A DNA stretch of 64,000 nt from Haematobia irritans (GCF_050003625.1 NC_134398.1:197787700-197851699); one strand, 5' to 3'; shown: positions 48,506 to 61,700, numbered from the stretch's first letter. Numbers and translations: made by a program. Notes: generated by a model not told the origin, from the letters alone.

Positions 48506-48814
48506 CTAAAACCAGAATAGTATGTAGTTTCCATATATATATGCTTTAAATTTAACTTCGGAATGTCTATCATTTCTACCAATCTTCGTGATGTACAATT
48601 AAGAAAATATTATCGTGAGGCCAAAGATTTTATGTCCTTAAAATACGAATATGAATACGAATTTGGCTTACAATAGAAGACACATTTCTCTGATACAAAG
48701 CGTTTTTCCTTGTCCAAAAGTCGATAAACGTTTCAATGAAATATTTTTACCTTTATAGTTAGGTGATTTGACTTAAAAATGGATGTCTTTACATGCAAGA
48801 AAATTTGGCTTTGG
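48506..48814. other. Unique sequence
   Basis: Nothing recognised. Confidence 0.4.
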
Positions 48815-49864
48815 TGTAAGTTCTATCAAGCCGAATCTTACGTACCCTCCACCATGGATTGCGTAGAAACTTCTCCTAAGACTGTCATCCACAATCGAAT
48901 TACTTGGGTTGTGGTCATACATATCGATGTCAAGGTATCTTAAAACTTCTTATCATCGTCTTCTAAATAGTAACCTAGTTCATACGTGCTATATATTAGA
49001 CAAAACAAAAAACGAAGATCAAATACGTATACAATTAAAATCTTGACCGGAATATACAGGGAAGTCTACAATTAATTGTATATAACCCACATTAATTTAT
49101 ATGGGGGTTATATACAATTATGATATGAAACAATTTTTGTGTGATTGAGGATCGGTTTATCTGGGGGCTATATATAACTATAGACCGATATTAACCAAGT
49201 TTAACATAGTTGTTAACGGCAATATAATAGCACAAATACGAATCGGATAATTTTGCTCCTCCAAGAGGCTTCGGAGGTCAAACTAGGGATCGGTTTATAT
49301 GGGGGCTATATATAATTATGGACCGATTTGGACTAATTTTTGCATGGATATTAGAGGCCATATATAAAAATCATGTACCGAATTGTAACCGGTTTGGATG
49401 AAATTTGCTCCTCCCAGAGGTTCCGGAGGTCAAATCTGGGGCTAGGTTTATATTGGGGCTATATATAATTATGGGCTGATATGGACCAATTTTTGCATGG
49501 TTATTAGAGACCATCTACTAACACCACGTACCAAATTTCAACCGGATCGAATGAGTTTTGCTCCCCCAAGAAGTTCCGCTGCCACATCTGGGGGTCGGTT
49601 TATATGGGGGCTATACGTAAAAGTGGTCCGATATGGCCCATTTGCCATACCATCCGACTTACATCAATAACAACCATTTGCGACAAATTTCAAGCCGATA
49701 GCTTATTTCGTTCGGAATTTAGCATGATTTCCACAGACGGACGGACGGAATTTCTCTACGACCCAGAATATACATACTTTATGGGGTCTTAGAGCAATAT
49801 TTCGATGTATTAGAAACGGAATGACAAAGTTAGTATACCCCCTTCTATGGTGGAGGGTATAAAA
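48815..49864 (-). mobile_element. Mini-me-like family B element without family A insertion
   Basis: In minus orientation the head hairpin TATACCCTCCACCATAGAAG is at the right edge, then a short GTCCGTCCGTCTG tract (near 49735-49748). Four 153-bp-type repeats follow, then a tail lacking the outermost GGCC hairpin. It keeps the B arrangement but has no 29-bp array at the position used in the composite copies. Confidence 0.78.
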
Positions 49865-50029
49865 AGAATAAATTAATAATAATTAATAATATGTGGAATT
49901 ATATATAATTATATCTAATTCTGTCCCATCATATCTGGGTTAATCTGATTAGATCTAAAGTGGCCAATTTTGAGATCTAATCATATCTTATTAGATCCTC
50001 CAATTTTTACACGAGTTGTTTCGTAGAAT

Positions 50030-50152
50030 CAAATAAAAAAACTTAAATTAAAAGAGAATTGTGTTTTAATGGATCTTTACTGCAACTCTCTGATTCTGTG
50101 GCTCGGAATCAATATCAAAATCATTAGTGTAAAGACAAAATCTTTGGAATTG
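50030..50152 (-). repeat. Family G repeat, truncated by MITE E
   Basis: Reverse complement of the G body (CTGTGGCTCGGAATCAATAT, AATCATTAGTGTAAAGACAA). It stops exactly where CCCAGC of the E element begins. Confidence 0.6.
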
Positions 50153-50675
50153 CCCAGCAAAAAAAATTGGAAGTTCTTCCAAAGGCACAACTTTAAAAGC
50201 ACTTCCAGAAGATGCACTCCCAAGAAGTTCTTTTAATTCTATTTTTTAAAACTTGGTTTTTTCATACTTTCAAATAAGTTAAAAGCAGAGTAAGAATTTA
50301 TAAAATGGTACAAATCATTTAAATTTTGTCGAAAAAAATGCTAAATGCAATTTGAAAAAATTTTGCATTTTTGAAAATATTTGAGGTCAAACGTTAGAAT
50401 CCATTTAAAATTATAAAAATTAAAAATTATAAAAAATTATAAAAATTATTTATTTAACAAAATATCACAGAATATTTTAATTTACATCCAAAACATTGAA
50501 TTCGGATCACACCTAAAGAAGTGATGCAAATGCAGTAGAACGTCTGTTGAAATGGAGGACTTCCGTCCTATGACAAGGCCATGTTAAATTCATCGCTTCT
50601 GCGTTAATTTTGCACCACTTCCGGATCCAAAAAGAACATCTTCATTACTTTTTTGGCGACACTTTTTTTGCTGGG
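50153..50675 (+). mobile_element. Family E MITE, full length
   Basis: Termini CCCAGCAAAAAAA and TTTTTTTGCTGGG; 523 bp, with the same internal blocks as 15378-15952 and one sizeable deletion near 50223 relative to it. Confidence 0.85.
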
Positions 50676-50744
50676 TGGGAATGCTTTTGTTTTCCGTTTA
50701 ATATGTTCTTAAAATCCACCTGAAATTCGATATATCTTCAAGTA

Positions 50745-50852
50745 ACCCGCTACTACGAGTGGTTTTCAGGGGAAACTAGTAAATTTGATTCATAGTGGTA
50801 GGTATTTAAGTTTCAGTCCGGCCGAAATTACGTCTGTATGTACTTCTTTTCG
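50745..50852 (+). mobile_element. Worn family B/D tail fragment
   Basis: GGTAGGTATTTAAGTTTCAG, TCCGGCCGAAATTACG, TCTGTATGTACTTCTTTTCG: the last ~100 bp of a B/D-type element. Confidence 0.55.
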
Positions 50853-51691
50853 TACAATCATGTTGACGGATTTTTTACGCTTCGGTGTTAGCTCGAATAA
50901 AGTCTAAATCTTTCGGCTTTGTTTCTACTGGTTTATGTTCTTCACTGTCATACATTTTTTTGTTAGTTGATGTCATTGCTCATTTTAATTTGAAGTTTTT
51001 GTTGTTTCTACATACAACATAGGAAGATAAAAACGCATATCACTAAAAAAAAACAAAGGTATTTTGTCATCGCTGTTGCTGTTATAGTTTGTGTCATTTT
51101 TGTCGCAATAGTCATCATTGTAGTTACTATTTCCTGCTGTTATACAACATCTTTTGCTGTTGGTAGTATTTCAAACTTTATTGATGTCACTAGGAAATTA
51201 AACTTAAGAGATGATGAATTTGCTAGAACTAAGGAAGGAGTAGACATAAGGGGATGAGTATTTTTTTTACTCGGTACTCATATTGAAAATGTTTCTTTTC
51301 AAGTTTCATCCTCAGCAAAAAAAAAATCGCATCTGTAACATACACTCCCAAACATATACTACTTCAAGCATATATATTTTAAGAATTTGTTCAAACCAAA
51401 CATTTTTTGCACTGTACATACATATTATGTTTTACCCTAAGAATATCTTTTTTCAAAGCCCCAAATATTTAATTCCAGTTTCTAAACATTTGTTTGATTG
51501 CACCCAAATCTCTTCAACATATAATTTTTACACCGAAACATTACAAAACCTTTTTTAGACCGTGCCTTTGTATACGATTCTGTCGTTAAGTTCTAATAAA
51601 AAATCATTGAACATCACACATTGATAAAAGAGAAAACATTGGAAAATTAAGTCCGTTACTCCCACGAATAAATCAAATCTCACATTCAAAA
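50853..51691. other. Unique sequence
   Basis: No gene or repeat family recognised. A 91-residue frame at 51283-51558 has no recognisable domain. Confidence 0.4.
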
Positions 51692-53623
51692 TCGGTTGCC
51701 ATTCAAGTCAAAAATAATCTACTAAATTTGGGAGAAAATTTTAGCAAAAAACTACCAAACAAAAGCATCCTTTTTTTCAAAAATATTATTTCCATAGAAA
51801 ATTTTGTCAACATTTTACTTCAATAAAAAAATTTTGTCAACATTTTATTTCTATAGAAAATTTTGTCAAAATTTTATTTCTATGGAAAATTTTGTCAAAA
51901 TTTTATTTTTATTAAATATTTGGTCAAAATTTTATTTTTGTAGATAAACTTTATCAAAATTTTATTACTATTAAAAAAAAATTATTTCTACATAATCTTT
52001 TGTCAATTCTATAAAAAAAATTTGGTCAACATTTTATTTATGTTCAAAATTTTTGTCAAAATTGTACTTCTATTAAAATTTTTGTCAAAATTTTATTTCT
52101 GTAGAAAATTTTGTCAAAAATTTTATAGAAAATTTTGTCAACATTTTATTTCTATAGAAAATGTTGTCAAATTTTATTTTTTACAGAAAATTTTATTTCT
52201 ACGGAAAATTTTGTCAAAATTTTATTTCTATACAAAATTTGTTAGTATTTTATTTATATAAAAAATTTTATCAAAATATATTTCTGTAGAAAAATTTTGT
52301 CAAAATTTTATTTCCATAGAAAATTTTATCAAAAGTTTATTTCTATAGATAATTTTGTCAAAATTTTATTTCTGTAGAAAATTTTGTTAAAATTTTATTT
52401 CTTACAAAATTTTGTCAAAATTTTATTTCTACAGAAAATGTTGTCAACATTTTCTAACTGATGAACATTTTCTGAAATTTTATTTCTGTTGAAAATTTTT
52501 TCAAAATTTTATTTCTATAGGAAAATTTGTTAAAATTGTACTTTAATAGAAAATTTGGTCAACATTTTATTTCTATAAAATATTTTTCAAAATTTTATTT
52601 CTATAAAATATTTTTCAAAATTTTATTTCTATAAAATATTTTTCAAAATTTTATTTCTATAAAAAAATTTGGTCAAAATTTTATTTATGTTAAAATTTTA
52701 CTCAAAATTTTATTTTTGTAGAAAATTTTGTCAAACTTTTTATAGGAAATTTTGTCTACATTTTATTTCTTTAGAAAATGTTGTCAAATTTTATTTCTAT
52801 AGAAAAGGTTGTCAAATTTTATTTTTTAAAGAAAATTTTGTCTAAATTTTATTTTTACAGAAAATTTTGTCAACATTTTATTTCTAAAAATTTTTTTTTT
52901 CAAAATTTTATTTCTATAAAAAAATTGAGTCAAAATTATATTTATGTTAAAAATTTGGGAAAAAATTTATTTACGTTAAAAATGTCAAAATTTTATTTCT
53001 ATAGAAATTTTGTCAACATTTGTTTCTGCAGAAAATTTTGTCAAAATTTTATTTCTATAGAAAATTTTGTCAAAATTTTATTTCTATAGAAAAGTTTGTC
53101 AAAATTTTATTTTTATAGAAATTCTGTCAACATTTTATTTCTGCAGAAAATTTTGTCAAAATTTTATTTCTATAGAAAATTTTGTCAACATTTTATTTCT
53201 GATGAAAATTTTGTTAAAATATTATTTCTGCTGAAAATTTTGTCAAAATTTTATTCCTATAGGAAAATTTGTTAAAATTTTACTTCAATAGAAAATTTTG
53301 TCAACATTTTTATAGAAAATTTTGTCAAAATTTTATTTCTATAGAAAATGTTGTCAAAATTTTATTTTCATAGAACATTTTATCAAAATTTTAGTTTTAC
53401 AGAAAATTTTGTCAAAATTTTATTTCTATAAAAAATGTCAAAATTTTATTTCTTTAGCAATTTTTGTCAGAATTTTATTTCTGTATAATCTTTTGTTAAA
53501 ATTTTATTTCTATAGAAAATGTTGTCAAAATTTTATTTCTGTATAATCTTTTGTCAATATTTTATTTCTATAGAGAATTTTGTAAAAATTTTATTTCTGC
53601 AGAAAAATTTTCCAAAATTTTAT

Positions 53624-54279
53624 TATACCCTGCGCCACACTGTAGAACAGGGTATTATAAGTAAGTGCATATGTTTGCAACACCCAGAAGGAGACGAGAT
53701 AGACACATGGTGTCTTTGGCAAAAATGCTCAGGGTGGGCTCTTTGGTCGATATATCCATGTCCGTCTGTCCGTGAACACATTTTTACAATCAAAGTCTAG
53801 GTGGCAGTTTTAGTCGAATCGATTTAAAATTTGGCACAAGTTTGTGTTTTGGTTCAGAATAGAACCCTATTTAGATATAGCTCCCATATATATCGTTCGC
53901 CCGATATGAACTAATACGGTCCCAGAAGCCAGAGTTTTACCCCAATTTGGTTGAAATTTTGCACTAGGAGTACAATTAGTAGTGTTGTTAAGTGTGCCAA
54001 ATTTTATTGAAATCGGTACAGATTTAGATATATCTCCCATATATAGCATTCGCCCGATTTACACTCATATGACCACAGAGGCCAATTTTTAACTCCGATT
54101 TAGTTGAAAATTTGCACAGGGAGTAGAATTAGCATTGTAGCTATGCGTGCCAAATTTGGTAGAAATCGATTCAGATTTAGATATAGCTCCCATATATGGT
54201 ATCGAGAATTTAGATCTACAAAGTGATGCAGGATATAATATAGTCGGCCCCTTCCGTCTTTAGACTTTCCGTACTTGTT
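53624..54279 (+). mobile_element. Mini-me-like family C element, short
   Basis: Head TATACCCTGCGCCACACTG...GAACAGGGTATTATAAG, GTCCGTCTGTCCGTG (53760-53774), about two repeats, and a worn tail (TATAGTCGGCCCCTTCCG, ACTTTCCGTACTTGTTTT). Confidence 0.83.
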
Positions 54280-54289
54280 TTTATAGAAA

Positions 54290-56720
54290 ACTAGCGTAAC
54301 CCGGCCCGCTTCGCTGCGCCTTCCGAAGCGTATTTGGAGCAACATTTTGCGTTAACTTAGTCAACTTATCCTTCGTGCTGAAAACAAATTCGAAAAGATT
54401 TCAATTCTTTTAAACAAAACGGACTACTTGATTTTTCGTTTATAGGTACAAATACGGCGGGAGAGGGTATGCCCTTTCCTCAAAATTTTTTTAATAATGT
54501 TCTGTATTCAAGTAGTTGGACAATCTTGTATATTTCTTGTGAATTTTAAGTGTGGTTTGTCAAGGAAAGGTATCCTTCTCCTCAACATATCTGAAAATTA
54601 AGCACTCTATTATAACATACAAAGAATTACTGTGTCCCATCCAATAAATCGGAAAAAGCAAAAGTAGTAAAAAATTTTACCACATTAACATTTGCTAAAA
54701 TGTTGGAAAATGATGCACCCTATACGTTGGCTGCCAATTTCATGTAAATTTAAGTTCTTTACTAAAAAGAAGTCTGGCAGAAGCCTGTGCAAAAATCATA
54801 AAATTATGTACCGAGTTCCCATTTACGGACAACCCTCTACTTTCAACTTAAGAAAAAAAAAAACGGACAAAAGGGAACCCACTCTTTACTAAAAAGAAGT
54901 CTGGCAGAAGCCTGTGCAAAAATCAAAAATTATGTACCGAGTTCCCATTTTCGGACAACCCTCTACTTTCAATTTAAGAAAAAAAAACGGACAAAAGGGA
55001 ACCCTCCCCCACCATCGCTCCACTCCGACCTGATATCGGACTATCACGTACCCTATATTAATTTCGCAACTACTCAATGGTTCCTATAAATTCTATCGAA
55101 GTAAATCGACAAAGTTTATTTCAATTTTCCCCTTCCCTAACCAGATATCGAATAATCATATACTAATTTAAAAATCATGTATAAATTTAATCACCTCCTC
55201 CCACGTTCACTGTAAATTTCAAGTAAATCGGCGATGTTTAAATTTTGCTCTATTGTTTTAAAGGGACGTCACTTTCCCCGATACAATATCGACAAACACC
55301 GTAGTGAATAGCACCCCTAACCTTCCCTGAAATTTCTTGAAACTTTCCTTCAAGTGTGGGGCAAGGAAGGTTGCCTCTTCGTTCATAACCTTCCCCCACT
55401 GCTTTTGTAAATTTCAAGAAAACTTAAATTTTTTTGCAGTTTTAGAGGAGGGCCTCCTCCCCGACCAAATATCGAAAAGTGATGTAGCGTATCTTTTGTA
55501 AACGTCCCAGAAAATGTCAAGCAAATTATAAGCCTAAAGGGGCGGCCTCTCTTCCGTCCAAATATCACAAAATCAGGTATCAACTATTACGGTTGACGGA
55601 GGTTACGATCTCTCCAAAGTGCTCTGTCAATTTCAAGTAACTCGGTAAAGTTTAATTGTTTCTCTGCATGTACTTAAGAGAAGCGGATGTCTCCCTATGC
55701 CCTTTTATTTTTATTAAAAAATCAGGAACCTGATATAAATTTCATAACCTCACCCATTTTTTCCGTAAAATTTCAGTCGGGGGAGTTTAGTTTTGTTTTC
55801 ACTGTACTTTAAAAAAAAGTCGGGCAAAGGGGTGGTCCCCCTCCCCGACCAAATATCGAAAAATAATGTAGCGGATTTTTGTCTAGATGCCAACCCCAAC
55901 ATTCAATGAAAATTTCAAGCAAATCGCATAATTTTGTTCCAAGTTTCAAAAAGTAGGGCAAGGGGGAGGTCCCCCTCCCCAACCACATATGAAATCATCG
56001 GGTACCCCATATTAATTCCATAACCTCATCACATGTTCTCTGTAAATCTCAGATAATTTAGAGAATTTTAGTTTTTTCACTGTACTTTAAAAAAAGTCGA
56101 ACAAAGGGGAGGCCCCCCTCCGCCACCAAATATCGAAATATAAAGTAGCGGATTTTTGTCTAGATGCCAACCCCAACCTTCAATGAAAATTTCAAGCATA
56201 TCGGTCAACTTTGGTCCAAATTTCAAAAAGTCCGACAAAGGGGAGGTCCCCCTCCGCGACCAGGTGTCAAAAAATGAGGTACCCTATTTTCACCACATGA
56301 ACGCCCCCTACGATCTCTGAAAGTTTCAAGTAAATCGGTTCAGCCGTTTCGTAGCCAACTCGGACCACACAAACAAACAAAAAGTCGCTTAAGGGGAGGT
56401 ACCCCCTCCCGATCAAATTTCGAAAAAAAAAATTGCGAATCTTTGTCTAGGGATCACCCCCTACTATCCCTGAAAACTTCGTGCAAATCGGTCAAGTTTG
56501 GTTTAATTTTCAAAAAGTCGGACAAAGGGGAGGTTCCTCTCCGCGACCATATGTCAAAAAATGAGGTACCCTATTTTCAGCACATGAGTGCCCCCCACGA
56601 TCTCTGAAAGTTTCAAGTAAATCGGTTCAGCCGTTTTCGCGCCAACCCGGAACATACAAATAAACAAACAAACAAACAAACAAATAAACAAACATAATTT
56701 GAATTTTATATATATAGATT
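54290..56720 (+). mobile_element. Element K: GC-richer unclassified repeat with internal degenerate repeats
   Basis: It starts ACTAGCGTAACCCGGCCCGC and ends in a CAAA-type tract (56653-56694) followed by TTATATATATAGATT. Inside, GGGGAGGTCCCCCTCC-type blocks recur about every 130-155 bp (near 55965, 56110, 56240, 56394, 56528), each followed by GACCAAATATCGAAAAAT-like text and GTTTCAAGTAAATCGGTTCA-like text. A separate 127-bp tandem duplication starts at 54761 and 54888. Composition is visibly richer in GC than the satellite around it. No long frame. Similar CTAGC...ATAGAT-bounded repeats are common in insect genomes, but I cannot name the class. Confidence 0.65.
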
Positions 56721-56872
56721 TTGTTACAGTTTCATTCCTATAGAAATTTTATTGACAATTTATGAAGTATATCTTTGCAAAATCTTACAAAACATCAAGA
56801 ACACTACTAATTTACCAAACAGTAGAAAAATGTACCATTTTTGGTAGAATTCTACCAACTGTGGCAACCATG

Positions 56873-57468
56873 TAGACGATTCATTTTTCAATGAGTGTAA
56901 GTAGATGTTAATACCAATTGACTTCCTTCCTTAGCCGGAGGTATGGCGTTCTTCTCTCTGAAAAACACAGGGCGAGTAGCGTTCTATTTCCTTTATAGGA
57001 AGGTAACAAATGTTTGTTTTTCATAAACTTGTTCTCATTTGTCCACATTGCAGAATGAATGCACAATTTTCACTGTCGTCGTTGTCATCGTCATCATCTT
57101 TATCATTGTCAACGTTGCCATTTTTGTGCATGTTGCATATCTGGCAAAAACCAGAAGAAAAAATTACGCTTGCATTCATCATCTGAAGAGATGCAACTTG
57201 ACATGGTACCAGTTTGTTTGTCTGACGGAATTGAATGAGTGAATGAATGAAAGAAAGAGAACAGGTAATTGCAAAGTGTTATAATGTTGACAATTTCCTT
57301 GTTTCATTTCCTTACAATTTTTCTATGCCCAACCCATGGCATACAAATATACCCCAGAGAATTTACTGTGTGTAATTGAAGTTTTGAAGTTTTTTTGACC
57401 TGTAATATTGAAATGTTAAATTTGGGATGAATAAACAATGTCGCGGAATGCAAATATGTAAGTTCATA
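56873..57468. other. Unique sequence
   Basis: A GTC/ATC trinucleotide-rich stretch at 57070-57110 creates a spurious hydrophobic frame. No gene supported. Confidence 0.4.
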
Positions 57469-57804
57469 GGAGCCACCGTGGTTACCATACCCGCCTTGCA
57501 GACAAATCATCATGGGTTCAATCCCAGTTTCGACCAACACCGAAGAGTTTTTCAGCGGTGGGTTATCCCCTCTCAGTAATGCTGGTGACGTTTCTGAGTT
57601 TTTCAAAGCTTCTCTAAGTGGTTTACCCGAAATGTGGAAAGCTGTTCGGACTCGACTATAAAAAGGACACTCCTTGTAATTGAGCTAAACACAGAATCGG
57701 GCAGAAATCAGTAATAAGACAGCCACTGTGGTATTCTAATGGCCTGATTAGTCTGAGTCAGTCTGAAATATAGGACTGCCACTATAGCTAACCTAACCTA
57801 ACCT
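57469..57804 (+). mobile_element. SINE (family F), diverged
   Basis: GGAGCCACCGTGGTTACC, a worn A box, B box GGGTTCAATCC, body (TTTTTCAGCGGTGGGTTATC, GACTCGACTATAAAAAGGAC) and the tail AACCTAACCTAACCT. It is older than the copy at 17375: the A box has a deletion and many substitutions are present. Confidence 0.88.
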
Positions 57805-58625
57805 TGGTTTATACGGACTGTTTACAAAATTATTTATTATACTAAAAATTTTGAGCGTCTTGCCTACAAAAACTGCAGTTTAAGAAATCAACGACTGAGG
57901 ATATAAAAAGCTCTTAATCTTTGACCATTCTTAAATATTTTTCATATATTTTACTCGAACAATTATAAATGTAGACCACCAAAACATTTTAATCTGTGGC
58001 GAAAACAAAATAGTTTCCAAAAGTCTACTCATAAAATCTTACTTGAGTATGAAAAACATCTCCAAGAGATATGAAAATATGCTTACAATTTAAATCTGTC
58101 TGATATTTTGTAACGTCAGTTTTTCTGCTTAAGAATATAAGTTTTTCCATTTATCTCAGGAAATTATTTCCACTCAAAAACATTTCTTTTATGTTATTTA
58201 TCTGGTCAATGAAAAACTAAAAAAAAAAACAAACAATCCTTCTCCAAAAAAAATCAATGTTGCCAAAAAGTTTATTTAGGACTCAACCACTGGTATTTCA
58301 ACTCTTCTTATCCTTTGGTTTGGGCCATTGATGTTGCCATTCCATTGACTGCTTCAACTACTTATTTCCTTCTTCAAACTGGAAAAAATAAAAATCTCGA
58401 GACATCTCCACTTCAAACTTAAATATTTGAAAAATTTGCATAAACAATTTCTGACAACTGAGATGCCGAATTGAAAATGGGACTATGGGTAGGGGTTTAA
58501 ATGTAAATGAGAAGTGATGGTAAAGCATGGTGTTATTACTTATACTTATATAATGTTACAGGAAATACGAAACTTAATTCTGATAGTAAGAATATAAATG
58601 AAAGCAAGTAATGTGGGTGAAAGTC
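57805..58625. other. Unique AT-rich sequence
   Basis: Nothing recognised. Confidence 0.4.
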
Positions 58626-58675
58626 CGGCAGCGACGAATTTTATATACCCACCATCATGGATTGCGTACGAAATA
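58626..58675 (-). mobile_element. Family B/D tail scrap
   Basis: GGCAGCGACGAATTTTATAT followed by ACCCACCATCATGGATTGCG matches the tail region of B/D. Only about 50 bp remain, just before an A array. Confidence 0.5.
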
Positions 58676-58729
58676 AAAAAAAAAATTGGATCAATTTTGG
58701 GGTTTTGTCAACGTTTTTGTCAACGCGAT

Positions 58730-61700
58730 GCAAAATTTACCAAAAATCAAAAATTCATTTCTACGAAAAATTTCGTCAAAATTTTAATTCTATAGAGAAT
58801 TTTATTTCCATAGTAAATTTTGTCAAAAATTTATTTCTATAGAAAATACTGTCAAAATAGTATTTATATAGAAATTTTTTTCCAAATTGTATTTCTATAT
58901 AAAATTTTGTCAAAATTTTATTTCTATAGAAAATTTTGTCAAAAACTTATTTCTATAGAAAATTTTGTCAACCTTTCATTTCTATAAAAAATTTTATTAA
59001 AATTTTATTTCTATAGAAAATTTTGTCAAAATGTTATTTCTGCAGAAAATTTTATTTCTATAGAAAATTTCTATAAAAGGTTTGTCAAATTGTTTACAGA
59101 AAATTTTGCCAAAATTTTTTTTCTATAGAAAATTTTGTCAAAACTTTGTTTCTATAGAAAAATTTGTCAAAATTTTATTTCTATAAAAAATTTTATTTCT
59201 ATAGAAAATTTTGTCAAAATGTTATTTCTGTAGAAAATTTTATGTCTATAGAAAATTTTGTCAACATTTTATATCTATAGAAAATTTTGTCAAAATCTTA
59301 TTACTATAAAAAAATTTGTCAAAATTGTATTTCTATAGAAAATTTTGTTAAAATTTTATTTCCATAGAAAATTTTCTCCAAATTTTATTTCTATAGAAAA
59401 CTTTGTCAAAATTTTATTTCTATAGAAAATTTTGTCAAAATGTTATTGTAGAAAATTTTGTCAACATTTTATATCTATAGAAAATTTTGTCAAAATCTTA
59501 TTACTATAAAAAAATTTGTCAAAATTTTATTTCTATAGAAAATTTTGTCAAAATTTTATTTCTATAGAAAGTTTTATTAAAATTTTATTTCCATAGAAAA
59601 TTTTGTCAAAATTGTATTTCTATAGAAAATTTTGTCAACATTTTATTTCTATAGAAAATTGTGTCAAAATTTTATTTCTATGGAAAGTTTTATCAAACTT
59701 ATTTGCGCAGAAAACTTTCTAACAGTTTTGTTTCTATAGAAAATATTGTTAAAATTTTTTTTATATAGAAAAATTTTGTTAAAATTTTATTTCTATAGAA
59801 AATTTTGTCAATCTTTTATTTGCGCAGAAAACTTTCTCACAATTTTATTTCCATAGAAAATTTTATCAAAATTTTATTTCTATAGAAAATTTTGTCAAAA
59901 TTTTATTTATATAGAAAATTTTGTCAAAATTTTATTTATATAGAAAATTTTGTTAAAATTTTAAAAACATGTTATTTCTGTAGAAAATTTTATTTCTATA
60001 GAAAATTTTGTCAACATTTTATTTCTATAGAAAATTTGTTAAAATGTTATTTCTATAAAAAAATTTGTCAAAATTGTATTTCTATAGAAAATTTTGTTAA
60101 AATTTTATTTCTATAGAAAATTTTGTCAAAAATTTATTTCTTTAGAAAATATTGTTAAAATTTTATTTCCTTAGAAAATTTTGCCAAATTTTATTTCTAT
60201 AGAAAATATTGTTAAAATTTAATTTTTATAGAAAATTTGGTCAAAATTTTATTTCTATAGAATATTTTTTCAAAATTTTCTTTCTATACAAAATATTGTC
60301 AAAATTGTATTTCTATAGAAATTGTTTTCAAAATTTTATTTCTATATAAAATTTTGTAAAGTTTTTTATAGAAAATTTTGACAAAATTTTATTTCTATAG
60401 AAAATTTTGTTAAAATTTTATTTCTATAGAAAATTTTCTTAAAATTTTATTTCTATAGAAAATTTTGTCAAAATTTTATTTCCAGAGAAAATTTTGTTAA
60501 AATTTTATTTCTATAGAAAATTTTGTTAAAATTTTATTTCTATAGAAAATTTTTTTAAAATTTTATTTCTATAGAAAATTTTGTCAAATTTGTATTTCTA
60601 TTGAAAATTTTTTCAAAATGTTATTTCTATAGAAAATTTTGTCAACATTTAATTCCTATAGAAAATTTTGTCAACATTTTATTTCCAGAGAAAATTTTGT
60701 CAAAACTATATTTCCAGAGAAAATTTTGTAAAAATGTTATTTCCAGAGAAAATTTTGTCAAAATTTTATTTCTAGAGAAAATTTTGTCAACATTTTGTTT
60801 CCATAGAAAATTTTATCAAAATTTTATTTCTATAGAAAATTGTGTCAAAATTTTATTTGTATAGAAAATTGTGTCAAAATTGTATTTCTATAGAAGGTTA
60901 GGTTAGGTTAGGTTAGGTGGCAGCCCGATGTACCAGGCTCACTTAGACTATTCAGTCCATTGTGATACCACATTGGTGAACTTCTCTCTCTTATCACGGA
61001 GTGCTGCCCGATTGCATGTTAGGCTCAATGACAAGGGACCTCCTTTTTATAGCCGAGTCCGAACGGCGTTTCACATTGCAGTGAAACAATTTAGAGAAGC
61101 TTTGAAACCCTCAGAAATGTCACCAGCATTACTGAGGTGGGATAATCCACCGCTGAAAAAATTTTTGGTATTCGGTCGAAGCAGGAATCGAACCCACGAC
61201 CCTGTGTATGCAAGGCGGGCATGCTAACCATTGCACCACGGTGGCTTCTATTTCTATAGAAAATTGTATTAAAATTTTATTTGTATAGAAAAATATAGTT
61301 AAAATTTTATTTCTACAGAAAATTTTGTCAACATTTTATTTCTATAGAAAATTTTGTTAAAATTGTATATAGAAAATTTTGTTAAAATTTTATTTATATA
61401 GAAAATTTTGTCAAACTTTAATTTGCGCAGAAAACGTTCTCACAATTTTATTTCCATAGAAAATTTTGTCAACATTTTATTTCTATAGAAGTTTTGTCAA
61501 AAATTTTTACAGAAAATTTTGTTAAAATTTTCTATAGAAAATTTTGTCAAAGTCTTATTTCTATATAAAATTTTGTCAAAATTGTATTTCTATAGAAAAT
61601 ATTTTCAAAATTTTATTTCTATAGAAAATTTTGTCAAAATTGTATTTCTATGGAAAATTTTGTCAAAATTTTATTTCTATAGAAAAAATTGTCAAAATTT

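Larger units (their letters stand above)
51692..56872 (+). mobile_element. Family A element interrupted by family C and element K
   Basis: The left end is TCGGTTGCCATTCAAGTC (51692) and the right end is ATTCTACCAACTGTGGCAACCA (56851-56870, given in part). The 29-bp array fills 51780-53620, with only about 150 bp of A sequence after the insertions. Units are more diverged than in the 3868-6487 array. Confidence 0.75.

Noticed and set aside
57039..57242. Small membrane protein (run of Val/Ile)
   Set aside because: The hydrophobic run comes from a GTC/ATC-rich simple sequence, and there is no other support.
60895..60918. Interstitial telomere made of TTAGG units
   Set aside because: It is the tail of a minus-strand SINE with a target duplication.
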